A DNA stretch of 10,601 bases from contig JBGPYM010000096.1 in assembly GCA_041493205.1 (NCBI GenBank), positions 1-10,601 on the forward strand. The letters run 5' to 3'. A model generated the notes under the pieces. That model saw only the letters and a program-made list of their open reading frames with translations, did not search any database and was not told the DNA's origin. Made by a program: the position numbers and the translations under genes. The stretch is from JBGPYM01 sp041493205. Lineage in GTDB: Bacteria; Bacteroidota; Ignavibacteria; UBA10030; UBA6906. Shown piece by piece: positions 1-6,209 of this stretch; the first letter of the stretch is position 1, and the number at the start of each line of letters is the position of its first letter.

Positions 1-1170
1 CTAAAACGGATGCGCCTTGTGGGGCCCGAGCGAAAAGAGGACCTGCAGTGCGATGCTGTTCACTGACCGGGAAGTTCCTCCCGGCGTTCCGGGCAGGGCC
101 GTCACGGGCGCCCGATCCGTCACGTTCGCGTACTGCAGGCGCAGTCCGAGAGTCTCTTCCACGGGATAATAGCCAAAAAAGAGGGCAACGCCATGAGACC
201 GGTCATCGGCGCTGTAGGGTGACTCCGTCCAGTCGTATCGTGCGCCGATGGAGAAGGTTTTGAGGAACTGGTAGTCGGCATAGAGATACATGCCGGACGT
301 TGTGATCGACCGTTCTTCCGGATTCCCCGCAGCGTCACGCAATGCGGTGCCGGCGGCGTCCAGGCGGGCGCGGCGTGTGTTGAGGAGGTACTCTCCCTGG
401 ACGACAAGGGATGTATACGTACCGGGGCGGTATTTGTACTTAAAATCGAGATTGCCGTACCAGAACCGGTCTCGATTGTACGGGTCATGGATGCCGGTAT
501 ACCCGCTGATGCCGACTTCAACGTCGCTGAAATCGCCGAGGGAGAAGAACCCCATGAGCCGTGCGGAATTTGCGTATGCGGGTTTACGCCCCGTGGTGTC
601 CTGCAGTCCGGCCGCGCCGGCCACTGCGGCGCCGCGCAGCAGGTCGACCGTCAGTTTCGTGTACACGTCGCCGGTCGGAAGGAGCACGCTGGCGCTGATC
701 CCCAGGTCGTTCAATCCCTCCTCTCCCAGGAACCGCTGCTGCATGAGCGGAGCCGTGACGAACGGCCAGGCGTGCGGATGCACCATGTTCAGTTTCCCGA
801 ACTCGGCGCGGTACTTGCCGAACCGGACGTTCAGGTCCAGCGGGAGCCCCCGGAACACGGTCGCATACAGTTCTTCGATGCCGAGCTTCCCCGCATCGAT
901 GTCGGGGCCGGGAAGCGTCAGGATGACGTCTGCCCGGGAGAAGGGATTGAGGTACGACTGGATTGCGATCTCCAGCTCTTCGAACTGGAAATCGGGCTGA
1001 CTGAACACGCGCTTCCCCTCGGCAAGTTTTTCGCCGTCATCGGTCCGCAGAATGAACCGGGGGATGACGCTGATGTCTGGGTTGATGGTGGTCTGTGCAC
1101 GTGCCATCGGGACGGTGCTGCCAAGTGTCAGCAGCGTAAGGACGAGGCACGCGCCCCGTGTGAAGAACAT
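1..1170 (-). CDS. outer-membrane beta-barrel porin-like protein, possibly metal-related
   Basis: This is a complete 389-residue gene; the TAG stop lies at the very window edge (1-3). I chose the ATG at 1168-1170 because a consensus AGGAGG (1176-1181) sits 5 bases upstream and the protein then opens with a clear Sec signal peptide (hydrophobic residues 7-20, cleavage probably after ARA at 25). The frame stays open to about 1407, but that extension is Arg/Pro/Ser-rich and not protein-like. The mature part has alternating polar and hydrophobic strands rich in Tyr, Gly and Asp and ends in a final strand (IALQVLFSLG), as in outer-membrane barrels. The segment FGKYRAEFGKLNMVHPHAWPF (about 117-137), then FLGEEGLNDLG (147-157), and the His-containing tail HKAHPF resemble, from memory, porin-like proteins often auto-named 'zinc-regulated TonB-dependent outer membrane receptor'. 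There is no plug domain, so it is not a true TonB receptor. The barrel call is fairly sure; the metal role is a guess. Confidence 0.72.
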   Translation of the reverse strand: MFFTRGACLVLTLLTLGSTVPMARAQTTINPDISVIPRFILRTDDGEKLAEGKRVFSQPDFQFEELEIAIQSYLNPFSRADVILTLPGPDIDAGKLGIEELYATVFRGLPLDLNVRFGKYRAEFGKLNMVHPHAWPFVTAPLMQQRFLGEEGLNDLGISASVLLPTGDVYTKLTVDLLRGAAVAGAAGLQDTTGRKPAYANSARLMGFFSLGDFSDVEVGISGYTGIHDPYNRDRFWYGNLDFKYKYRPGTYTSLVVQGEYLLNTRRARLDAAGTALRDAAGNPEERSITTSGMYLYADYQFLKTFSIGARYDWTESPYSADDRSHGVALFFGYYPVEETLGLRLQYANVTDRAPVTALPGTPGGTSRSVNSIALQVLFSLGPHKAHPF

Positions 1171-1241
1171 GATTTCCTCCTGCGTGATTCGCTGAATGAT
1201 TTCCCGGCGCCTCTGGCGGGGCAATGGACGGGGAACAGCGA

Positions 1242-1586
1242 TCAGGCCGCTGGAGGACCGCGGGTATGGTCGAGGGGACGATCGGCGGAGAGGGTTTCGT
1301 CCCGATCCGCGGCAAAGGTGCCGAGGAGAATGCGGACGGGAGCAGCGACCGCCTGGGGGGGAACCGCCGTAGACACGCGCTGGGAAAATCCCGTGCAGAG
1401 CGTACATGGATGCAGACTGTCGAGCGGGACGTGCCGTTCCCTGTCGCCGCAGCGGTGCGGAGCAACGACCGGGTCAGCGGAAAGCCGCACTGCAAGGGTT
1501 TCGTAGTGCAGCGCCTCGCCGCAAAGTCCGGCTGCGACATTCGCTGCGAGAAGCAGTCTCGCTGCGGTGTGCCGCCAATGCTTCAT
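1242..1586 (-). CDS. small exported Cys/His-containing protein (hypothetical, DUF2946-like in layout)
   Basis: This is a 114-residue reading frame. A GGAG (1592-1595) lies 5 bases before the ATG, and the product opens with a basic stretch and a hydrophobic segment (KHWRHTAAR then LLLAANVAAG), consistent with a signal peptide. The mature part carries Cys46, a CxxC pair (Cys61, Cys64) and nearby His27, 44, 52 and 59, notably HPCTLC at 59-64. The spacing resembles small periplasmic metal-associated proteins of the DUF2946 kind, but I cannot show homology. It sits 71 bases upstream of the porin-like gene on the same strand, with a promoter candidate in front of it and none obvious between the two, so the pair is probably one transcript. 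The GC-rich context makes chance frames common, so this is a moderate call. Confidence 0.5.
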   Translation of the reverse strand: MKHWRHTAARLLLAANVAAGLCGEALHYETLAVRLSADPVVAPHRCGDRERHVPLDSLHPCTLCTGFSQRVSTAVPPQAVAAPVRILLGTFAADRDETLSADRPLDHTRGPPAA

Positions 1587-1631
1587 GCACGCTCCGGCTG
1601 TGAATTCAGGAAGAACGGACCCAATTGTCAT

Positions 1632-1660
1632 AATATACGCCTGCAACGCTCCAGAAGCAA
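1632..1660 (-). promoter_or_regulatory. candidate promoter for the small Cys/His protein and porin unit
   Basis: On the minus strand, TTGCTT (1655-1660) is followed after 17 bases by TATATT (1632-1637). Transcription would begin near 1625, about 38 bases before the ATG at 1586. It is the AT-rich spot of an otherwise GC-rich stretch. The assignment is by pattern only. Confidence 0.4.
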
Positions 1661-1666
1661 CGCCTC

Positions 1667-1675
1667 CCTGACAGG
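1667..1675. promoter_or_regulatory. short palindrome between the two divergent -35 boxes
   Basis: CCTG-A-CAGG is an exact inverted repeat of 4 bases around a central A, lying midway between the two back-to-back promoter candidates. It could be an operator half-site arrangement, but a 9-base palindrome is expected by chance fairly often. No Fur or Zur box was recognised. Confidence 0.15.
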
Positions 1676-1677
1676 TG

Positions 1678-1706
1678 TTGAATTCCCCGAATTTTTGTGG
1701 TATCAT
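1678..1706 (+). promoter_or_regulatory. candidate promoter for the S46 peptidase gene
   Basis: TTGAAT (1678-1683) is followed, after exactly 17 bases, by TATCAT (1701-1706), a good match to a housekeeping-sigma promoter. It would give a leader of about 70 bases before the ATG at 1786. It lies back-to-back with the minus-strand candidate at 1632-1660. Confidence 0.45.
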
Positions 1707-1785
1707 CCATTACCAGCATCTTCCCCCTGCTTTTTTTCCATCCGCTCTTCGCTTTCAATTCCGTCACTACCACGCAAAGGATCCT

Positions 1786-3993
1786 ATGAAAAAGATCCCT
1801 GGTCTTTCCATACTGTGTGCCCTCACCCTTGCCGTCGGCCTTTTCGCCGGTGCCAGGTGGATGGACGAGGGCATGTGGCTGCTCGACTCGATTTACAAGC
1901 TCCCGGTCGCTGAAATGAAGCAGCACGGGCTCGAGCTGACCCCTGAACAGATTTACAGCGCCACCGGACCGAGTCTGAAGGATGCCGTCGTTCTGCTCGG
2001 CGGCGGCACCGCCTCGTTTGTTTCGGCCGAAGGGCTGATCATCACCAACCATCACGTCGCATTCGCCGGCATCCAGTCACTCAGTTCCGTACAGGACGAC
2101 TACTTGAAAAACGGTTTCTGGGCGAAAACGAAGGCGGAGGAGCTCTCCACGACCTACACCGCCCAGATTGTGGTGGGCATGAAGGATGTGACCGCAGAAG
2201 TTCTGAGCGCCGTCACCGACACCATGTCCGCCGACACCCGCGCAAAGGCCGTGCAGGCCGCGATCGGGAAAATCGAGAAAGCGGCAAAGGGGACCACGCG
2301 GTATACCTGCCGTGTATCGGACATGTACAGCGGCGGGCAATATTTCCTGTTTACGTACGAATCGTTCGGTGACGTGCGGCTCGTCTATGCACCGCCCAGC
2401 GCCATCGGAAACTTCGGCGGCGAAGTGGACAACTGGATGTGGCCGCGCCATACGGGTGATTTCTCCCTGATGCGCGTCTATTGCGGTCCGGACCACACAC
2501 CGGCAAAATACGCGAAGGAGAACATCCCCTACACGCCGAAAGTATTCCTCCCCATCTCCGCACAGGGGTACACCGAAGGCTCGTTCGCAATGATCATGGG
2601 CTTCCCCGGACGGACATTCCGGTACCGGGAAGCCGCGTCCGTGCAGCTTGCACATGACGAGACACTCCCCACCACGATCGAACTGTACAAGACCCGCATG
2701 GATATCATTGACGCTGCGGGGAAAAAAGACCGGGCCCTTGAGATACGGTTTGCCAGCCGCGTGCGCGGCATCGCGAACACGTACAAAAACTATCTCGGCA
2801 CGCTCGAAGGGATGGAGCGGGCCGATCTCCTCACACTGAAACGTAGCGAGGAGCTGAAGTTCGCCGCCTATCTCAACAACACCCCTGAACTTGCCCGGAA
2901 GTATGGCACGCTCCTGGGAGATCTGGAGAGGGCGTCGGCAGAACTCACAACATTCAACCGGAAGAGCATTGTGCTGTTGAACGTCTCGACGGGAGTCGAT
3001 CTCGTACGCCTTGCCGGACGACTGCGATCGTTCGCCGCACTGGAGCGGGACTCTGCGGGCGTGCACCTCACACCGTCGGCGAGAGAGAGGGACGGCGTGC
3101 GCGAGTTCATCGGATCGGTTTTCAAGATTTATGATCCGACGGTGGACAAGCAGACATTGACCGCTCTCATCCTCAAGAACCTTGCAATGCCCGTTGAACA
3201 ACAATTGGCCGCATTCCGGGAGATCGCCGGTTCCAGGACGGGGGCCGACCGCGAAACGAAGGTGCGCGCGTTTGTCGACGACCTGTACGACGAAACACGC
3301 ATGGCGATGCCGGCCGGGTGCGAAAAACTGCTTGCAGGCGGGGCCGAGGCAATTACTGAAGATGCGTTCTCCGTGTTTGCGGCATCGATCGACGCCGAAC
3401 AGGCGCCCATGACCGCGCGTGTGGCTAGGTTCAACGCGAAGACGGCGCTGCTCCGGGCCAGATACATCGAGGCATTGCTCGCGTGGAAGAAGGGCGACCT
3501 GGTGTATCCCGATGCCAACCGGTCCATCCGGTTCACCTACGGGACCGTCAAGCCGTATTCACCCCGTGACGGGGTAGAGTACAGATATTACACCACGCTG
3601 GCGGGCGTCGTTGAAAAAGCGCAGTCAGAAGATCCCTTTATCGTTCCGGCGAAACTCAGGGACCTCTGGCAGAAAAAAGACTTTGGACGGTACGCCGATC
3701 CGAAGACCGGGGATGTACACGTCGCGTTTCTGACGGATCTGGACATCACGGGAGGGAATTCGGGGAGTCCGGTGATCAACGGGAAGGGCGAACTCATCGG
3801 CTGCGCATTTGACGGCAACTGGGAAGCGGTTGTCGGCGACTACTATTTCCAGGAGCGGTATAACAGAACGATCAGTGTCGACAGCCGTTACGTTTTGTTT
3901 GTCCTCGACAAATATTCAGGCGCCGAGAACATCCTGAAGGAATTGGTGATCCGGTACGGGCCGTCCGGGGTGCGACCGGTTCCTGCCGGATAA
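1786..3993 (+). CDS. S46 family dipeptidyl-peptidase, DPP7-like specificity
   Basis: This 735-residue protein has the usual length for family S46 (about 700-730). S46 enzymes are periplasmic or surface serine exopeptidases that release dipeptides from the N-terminus of peptides. The start ATG follows AAGGA (1777-1781) and gives a signal peptide (MKKIPGLSILCALTLAVGLF, cleavage near AGA at 23). The chymotrypsin-like triad is visible: His90 in TNHHV (Val follows the catalytic His where many members have Cys), Asp225 in RHTGDF and Ser659 in GGNSGSP. Asn216-Trp217, nine residues before Asp225, and Asp676 match the residues that bind the substrate amino group in the family. Residue Ser+18 is Gly677 (FDGNWE). 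By the DPP7/DPP11 rule (Gly versus Arg673 in Porphyromonas gingivalis) this predicts preference for hydrophobic rather than acidic P1 residues. The middle third (about 270-560) fits the helical cap domain. It stands alone with its own promoter candidate and converges on anmK. Confidence 0.93.
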   Translation: MKKIPGLSILCALTLAVGLFAGARWMDEGMWLLDSIYKLPVAEMKQHGLELTPEQIYSATGPSLKDAVVLLGGGTASFVSAEGLIITNHHVAFAGIQSLSSVQDDYLKNGFWAKTKAEELSTTYTAQIVVGMKDVTAEVLSAVTDTMSADTRAKAVQAAIGKIEKAAKGTTRYTCRVSDMYSGGQYFLFTYESFGDVRLVYAPPSAIGNFGGEVDNWMWPRHTGDFSLMRVYCGPDHTPAKYAKENIPYTPKVFLPISAQGYTEGSFAMIMGFPGRTFRYREAASVQLAHDETLPTTIELYKTRMDIIDAAGKKDRALEIRFASRVRGIANTYKNYLGTLEGMERADLLTLKRSEELKFAAYLNNTPELARKYGTLLGDLERASAELTTFNRKSIVLLNVSTGVDLVRLAGRLRSFAALERDSAGVHLTPSARERDGVREFIGSVFKIYDPTVDKQTLTALILKNLAMPVEQQLAAFREIAGSRTGADRETKVRAFVDDLYDETRMAMPAGCEKLLAGGAEAITEDAFSVFAASIDAEQAPMTARVARFNAKTALLRARYIEALLAWKKGDLVYPDANRSIRFTYGTVKPYSPRDGVEYRYYTTLAGVVEKAQSEDPFIVPAKLRDLWQKKDFGRYADPKTGDVHVAFLTDLDITGGNSGSPVINGKGELIGCAFDGNWEAVVGDYYFQERYNRTISVDSRYVLFVLDKYSGAENILKELVIRYGPSGVRPVPAG

Positions 3994-4005
3994 TCCGGAT
4001 GATGG

Positions 4006-4030
4006 AGGGGCGACGCATCGGGTCGCCCCT
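4006..4030. terminator. GC-rich hairpin between convergent genes; palindromic repeat copy 1
   Basis: AGGGGCGAC (4006-4014) pairs perfectly with GTCGCCCCT (4022-4030) around a 7-base loop. It lies in the 44-base gap between the convergent ends of the S46 peptidase and anmK, where a bidirectional terminator is expected. Neither strand shows a real T-run after the stem, so termination is inferred from position. It is nearly identical to the palindrome at 5219-5243, so it may instead be a dispersed REP-like repeat. Confidence 0.6.
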
Positions 4031-4037
4031 CAGTATC

Positions 4038-5201
4038 TTACCTCCCTGCGGGACAGATTTTTCCCAGGACGACGGGTTTGCGGGCGCCGGTGACGCCCGG
4101 GAGATTGCTGGGACGTCCCGCCATTGTTTCGTGCGCCAGCACGGCGAAGCAGATCGCTTCTTTTGCCTCGGCAGCAATCCCAAAATGTTCAACCGGCCGC
4201 ACCGGGGCGCCGTCGAAGTATCTCCGCAACTCGTCCATCATGTAGGTGTTCCTGGCCCCCCCGCCGCTCACGATCACCTCATCGGCCACCATGGTCCTGA
4301 GGACAAACCGCTTGTAACCTTCATAGATTGCAAATGCGGTGAACTGGGATGCCGTCGCAATGATATCCTCGCGGGCATACCCCTTCGCGCGCCTGAGCAG
4401 GGTCGTAACGTACCCGGGCCCGAATTCTTCCCTGCCGGTGGATTTCGGCGGACGTGTCCGCAGGTACGGGTGGCGCATCATCGTGCTGAACAGCTCCAGT
4501 GACACGTCACCGCGCGCAGCGGTGCGTCCTCCCAGGTCAAACGGTTTTCCGTAGAATTCGTGCATCAGGGAATCAACCACCATGTTGCCGGGGCCGGTAT
4601 CAAAGGCAAAGACTCCCCCGGGCCCGGAGTTTTTCGGCAACACGGTGACATTGGCAATACCGCCGATGTTGAGCAGAACCCGGTTTTTCGTCCGCGAGCG
4701 GAAGACCAACCAGTCGAAGTACGGGACCAGCGGCGCCCCTTGTCCGCCCAGTGCCATATCGGCCACGCGGAAATCTCCCACGGTCGTCACCCCTGTCAAT
4801 GCTGCAAGCGCCGACGGATCCCCGATCTGCAGCGTTGCCCGGATTGTACGGCCGAACATTGTGGCCGGCCGGGGGAGGTGCTGCACCGTCTGACCATGGG
4901 AGCCGATGAGGTCAAGATCCTTCATCCTCTTCTTTCCGGCGCGCATGACAGCTCTGACGGCATCGGTATACAGCTCCGCCAGGAGCATGTTCAACCGCGC
5001 GATCTCATCCACCCGGCTTGTGCCGGGGTACGAATTCTTCAGGATCAATTTCCGGACCCCGCGGGGGAAGGGCGTCCGGACGTAGGCAAGCTGTTGAAAA
5101 CGCGTCGCCGGGCCGGCGCCACGGATGCGCACCAGGACAGCATCGATGCCGTCGAGCGACGTGCCCGACATCAGGCCGACAACGAGGGAGGAGGATTTCA
5201 T
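4038..5201 (-). CDS. anmK: anhydro-N-acetylmuramic acid kinase
   Basis: This 387-residue protein has the normal length for AnmK. The enzyme uses ATP to open and phosphorylate 1,6-anhydro-MurNAc to MurNAc-6-phosphate in the cytoplasm, recycling murein turnover products. Family motifs occur in order: the N-terminal phosphate loop GLMSGTSLDGID (9-20), GSHGQTVQH (100-108), GDFRVADMALGGQGAPLVP (142-160) with Asp148 at the position of the catalytic base, NIGGIANVTVLP (178-189), AFDTGPGNMVVD (199-210) and VSGGGARN (311-318). There is no signal peptide. The ATG is preceded by AGAGGA with a 9-base gap. No murQ, nagZ or permease gene lies beside it, so in this organism it is apparently not in a recycling operon. 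It is divergent from nfo and convergent with the S46 gene. Confidence 0.96.
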   Translation of the reverse strand: MKSSSLVVGLMSGTSLDGIDAVLVRIRGAGPATRFQQLAYVRTPFPRGVRKLILKNSYPGTSRVDEIARLNMLLAELYTDAVRAVMRAGKKRMKDLDLIGSHGQTVQHLPRPATMFGRTIRATLQIGDPSALAALTGVTTVGDFRVADMALGGQGAPLVPYFDWLVFRSRTKNRVLLNIGGIANVTVLPKNSGPGGVFAFDTGPGNMVVDSLMHEFYGKPFDLGGRTAARGDVSLELFSTMMRHPYLRTRPPKSTGREEFGPGYVTTLLRRAKGYAREDIIATASQFTAFAIYEGYKRFVLRTMVADEVIVSGGGARNTYMMDELRRYFDGAPVRPVEHFGIAAEAKEAICFAVLAHETMAGRPSNLPGVTGARKPVVLGKICPAGR

Positions 5202-5218
5202 GGCGTTTGATCCTCTGT

Positions 5219-5243
5219 CGGGGCGACCCTCCGGGTCGCCCGT
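5219..5243. repeat. GC-rich palindrome, copy 2, between divergent anmK and nfo
   Basis: GGGCGACCC (5221-5229) and GGGTCGCCC (5233-5241) form a perfect 9-base stem with a 3-base loop. Lined up with 4006-4030 over the same 25-base length, it differs only in the five loop bases and two flank/stem positions. Here it sits upstream of both neighbouring genes, where a terminator would not be expected, so a repeated element or a regulatory palindrome is more likely. It lies 17 bases before the anmK start on the minus strand, so it would be in the anmK leader if transcription begins upstream of it. Confidence 0.55.
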
Positions 5244-5246
5244 ACA

Positions 5247-5276
5247 TTGGTGAATGTGCGGACGGGTGCGTATCTT
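5247..5276 (+). promoter_or_regulatory. candidate nfo promoter giving a leaderless transcript
   Basis: TTGGTG (5247-5252) and TATCTT (5271-5276) are 18 bases apart. TATCTTTC also resembles the Bacteroidota -7 element TAnnTTTG. Counting twelve bases from the first T of the -10 box places the transcription start on the A of the nfo ATG (5283). There is no Shine-Dalgarno sequence in front of that ATG, which fits a leaderless mRNA. Confidence 0.4.
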
Positions 5277-5282
5277 TCATCC

Positions 5283-6143
5283 ATGGAAAAAACGCTCCTG
5301 CTGGGCGCACATATGTCCATCAACGGAGGGATGCACACGGCCTTTGATCGCGGAGCACGGGCCGGTTGTGCGACGATGCAGGTGTTCACAAAGAACGGAA
5401 ACCAATGGGCAGGCAGGCCTTACAGCACGGAGGATGTTGAAAGCTACAAATCCGCCGCTGCGAAATCAACTATCGCCCCCGTCATCGCACATGCCTCGTA
5501 TCTCATCAACCTGTGTGCCACCAATCCCGACACACTCAGGAAATCCCGCGGGGCATTCCAGGATGAACTGCATCGCTGCGAAGCCCTCGGCATCACAGGC
5601 CTCGTGTTCCACCCCGGCGCACATACGGGCCGGGGGGAGGCCGACGGGATCCGTTTCATTGCTGAATCCCTCAACATCGCACACGCCGCAACCTCCCGGT
5701 TCCGCACGCTCAGTCTGCTTGAAACCACCGCCGGTCAGGGAACGACTCTTGGCTACCGGTTTGAGCAGCTCCGTGCGATCATCGACCTCGTCGAGGACCC
5801 GGCACGCATGGGGGTCTGCCTGGACACCTGCCATGTATTTGCCGCGGGATACGACATCGCAACGGAGGAGGGCTGGGGGGCCACGATGCGTGAATTCGAC
5901 GATGTCATCGGGCTCGCGCGCCTGGCGGCGATGCATGTGAACGATTCAAAGAAACAGCGGGGGTCACGGGTGGACCGGCACCATCACATCGGCCAGGGGA
6001 TGATCGGACGTACCGCCTTCCGCATGCTGGTCAATGACGCACGGCTCGACCGCGTGCCCAAAATTCTCGAAACGGAGAAGAGCGAGGACATGCATGAGGA
6101 TATCGAGAACATGAACCTCCTCCGTTCGCTGGTCGCATCGTGA
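5283..6143 (+). CDS. nfo: endonuclease IV (apurinic/apyrimidinic endonuclease)
   Basis: This 286-residue cytoplasmic DNA-repair enzyme cleaves the backbone 5' of abasic sites and removes blocked 3' ends. It has the three-zinc TIM barrel of the AP-endonuclease-2 family. All nine expected metal ligands are present: His70 (AHASYL), His110 (FHPGAH), Glu147 (LETTAGQG), Asp181 and His184 (LDTCHVFAAGYD), His218 (MHVNDSK), Asp231 and His233 (DRHHHIGQG) and Glu263 (ILETEK). The N-terminus GAHMSINGG matches the family. I start at the ATG at 5283 because the protein then has family length. A TTG at 5247 in the same frame would add 12 residues overlapping the promoter candidate. There is no ribosome-binding site. 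The M1 peptidase gene follows 66 bases later on the same strand but has its own promoter candidate, so an operon is doubtful. Confidence 0.96.
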   Translation: MEKTLLLGAHMSINGGMHTAFDRGARAGCATMQVFTKNGNQWAGRPYSTEDVESYKSAAAKSTIAPVIAHASYLINLCATNPDTLRKSRGAFQDELHRCEALGITGLVFHPGAHTGRGEADGIRFIAESLNIAHAATSRFRTLSLLETTAGQGTTLGYRFEQLRAIIDLVEDPARMGVCLDTCHVFAAGYDIATEEGWGATMREFDDVIGLARLAAMHVNDSKKQRGSRVDRHHHIGQGMIGRTAFRMLVNDARLDRVPKILETEKSEDMHEDIENMNLLRSLVAS

Positions 6144-6155
6144 CACCGGCTGCCG

Positions 6156-6187
6156 ATTGATTCCAGGAGCCGCGTTGGTTACCTTTG
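6156..6187 (+). promoter_or_regulatory. candidate Bacteroidota-type promoter for the M1 aminopeptidase
   Basis: TACCTTTG (6180-6187) fits TAnnTTTG exactly. ATTG (6156-6159) lies 20 bases upstream, near the expected TTTG -33 element. The start would fall near 6192, leaving a short leader that contains the GGAGG at 6201-6205 just before the ATG at 6210. Confidence 0.45.
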
Positions 6188-6209
6188 CACTTCATTACTC
6201 GGAGGTCTC

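Noticed and set aside
1171..1407. Upstream in-frame extension of the porin-like gene
   Set aside because: It is Arg/Pro/Ser-rich, has no signal peptide, overlaps the small Cys/His gene, and the ATG at 1170 has both AGGAGG and a proper signal sequence.
487..1506. Long plus-strand open frame opposite the porin-like gene
   Set aside because: No ribosome-binding site, composition typical of an antisense shadow in GC-rich DNA, and no recognisable motif; the minus-strand frame is clearly the coding one.
2077..3204. 375-codon minus-strand frame inside the S46 peptidase
   Set aside because: It lies opposite a complete, motif-bearing gene, and its product is rich in Arg, Cys and His without any domain.
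5247..5282. TTG start for nfo adding 12 residues
   Set aside because: The extension overlaps the promoter candidate and is outside the usual endonuclease IV N-terminus; it cannot be fully excluded without transcript data.
6144..6209. Weak CGGCT/AGCCG pairing after nfo as a terminator
   Set aside because: A 5-base stem with a long loop and no T-run; too weak to call.
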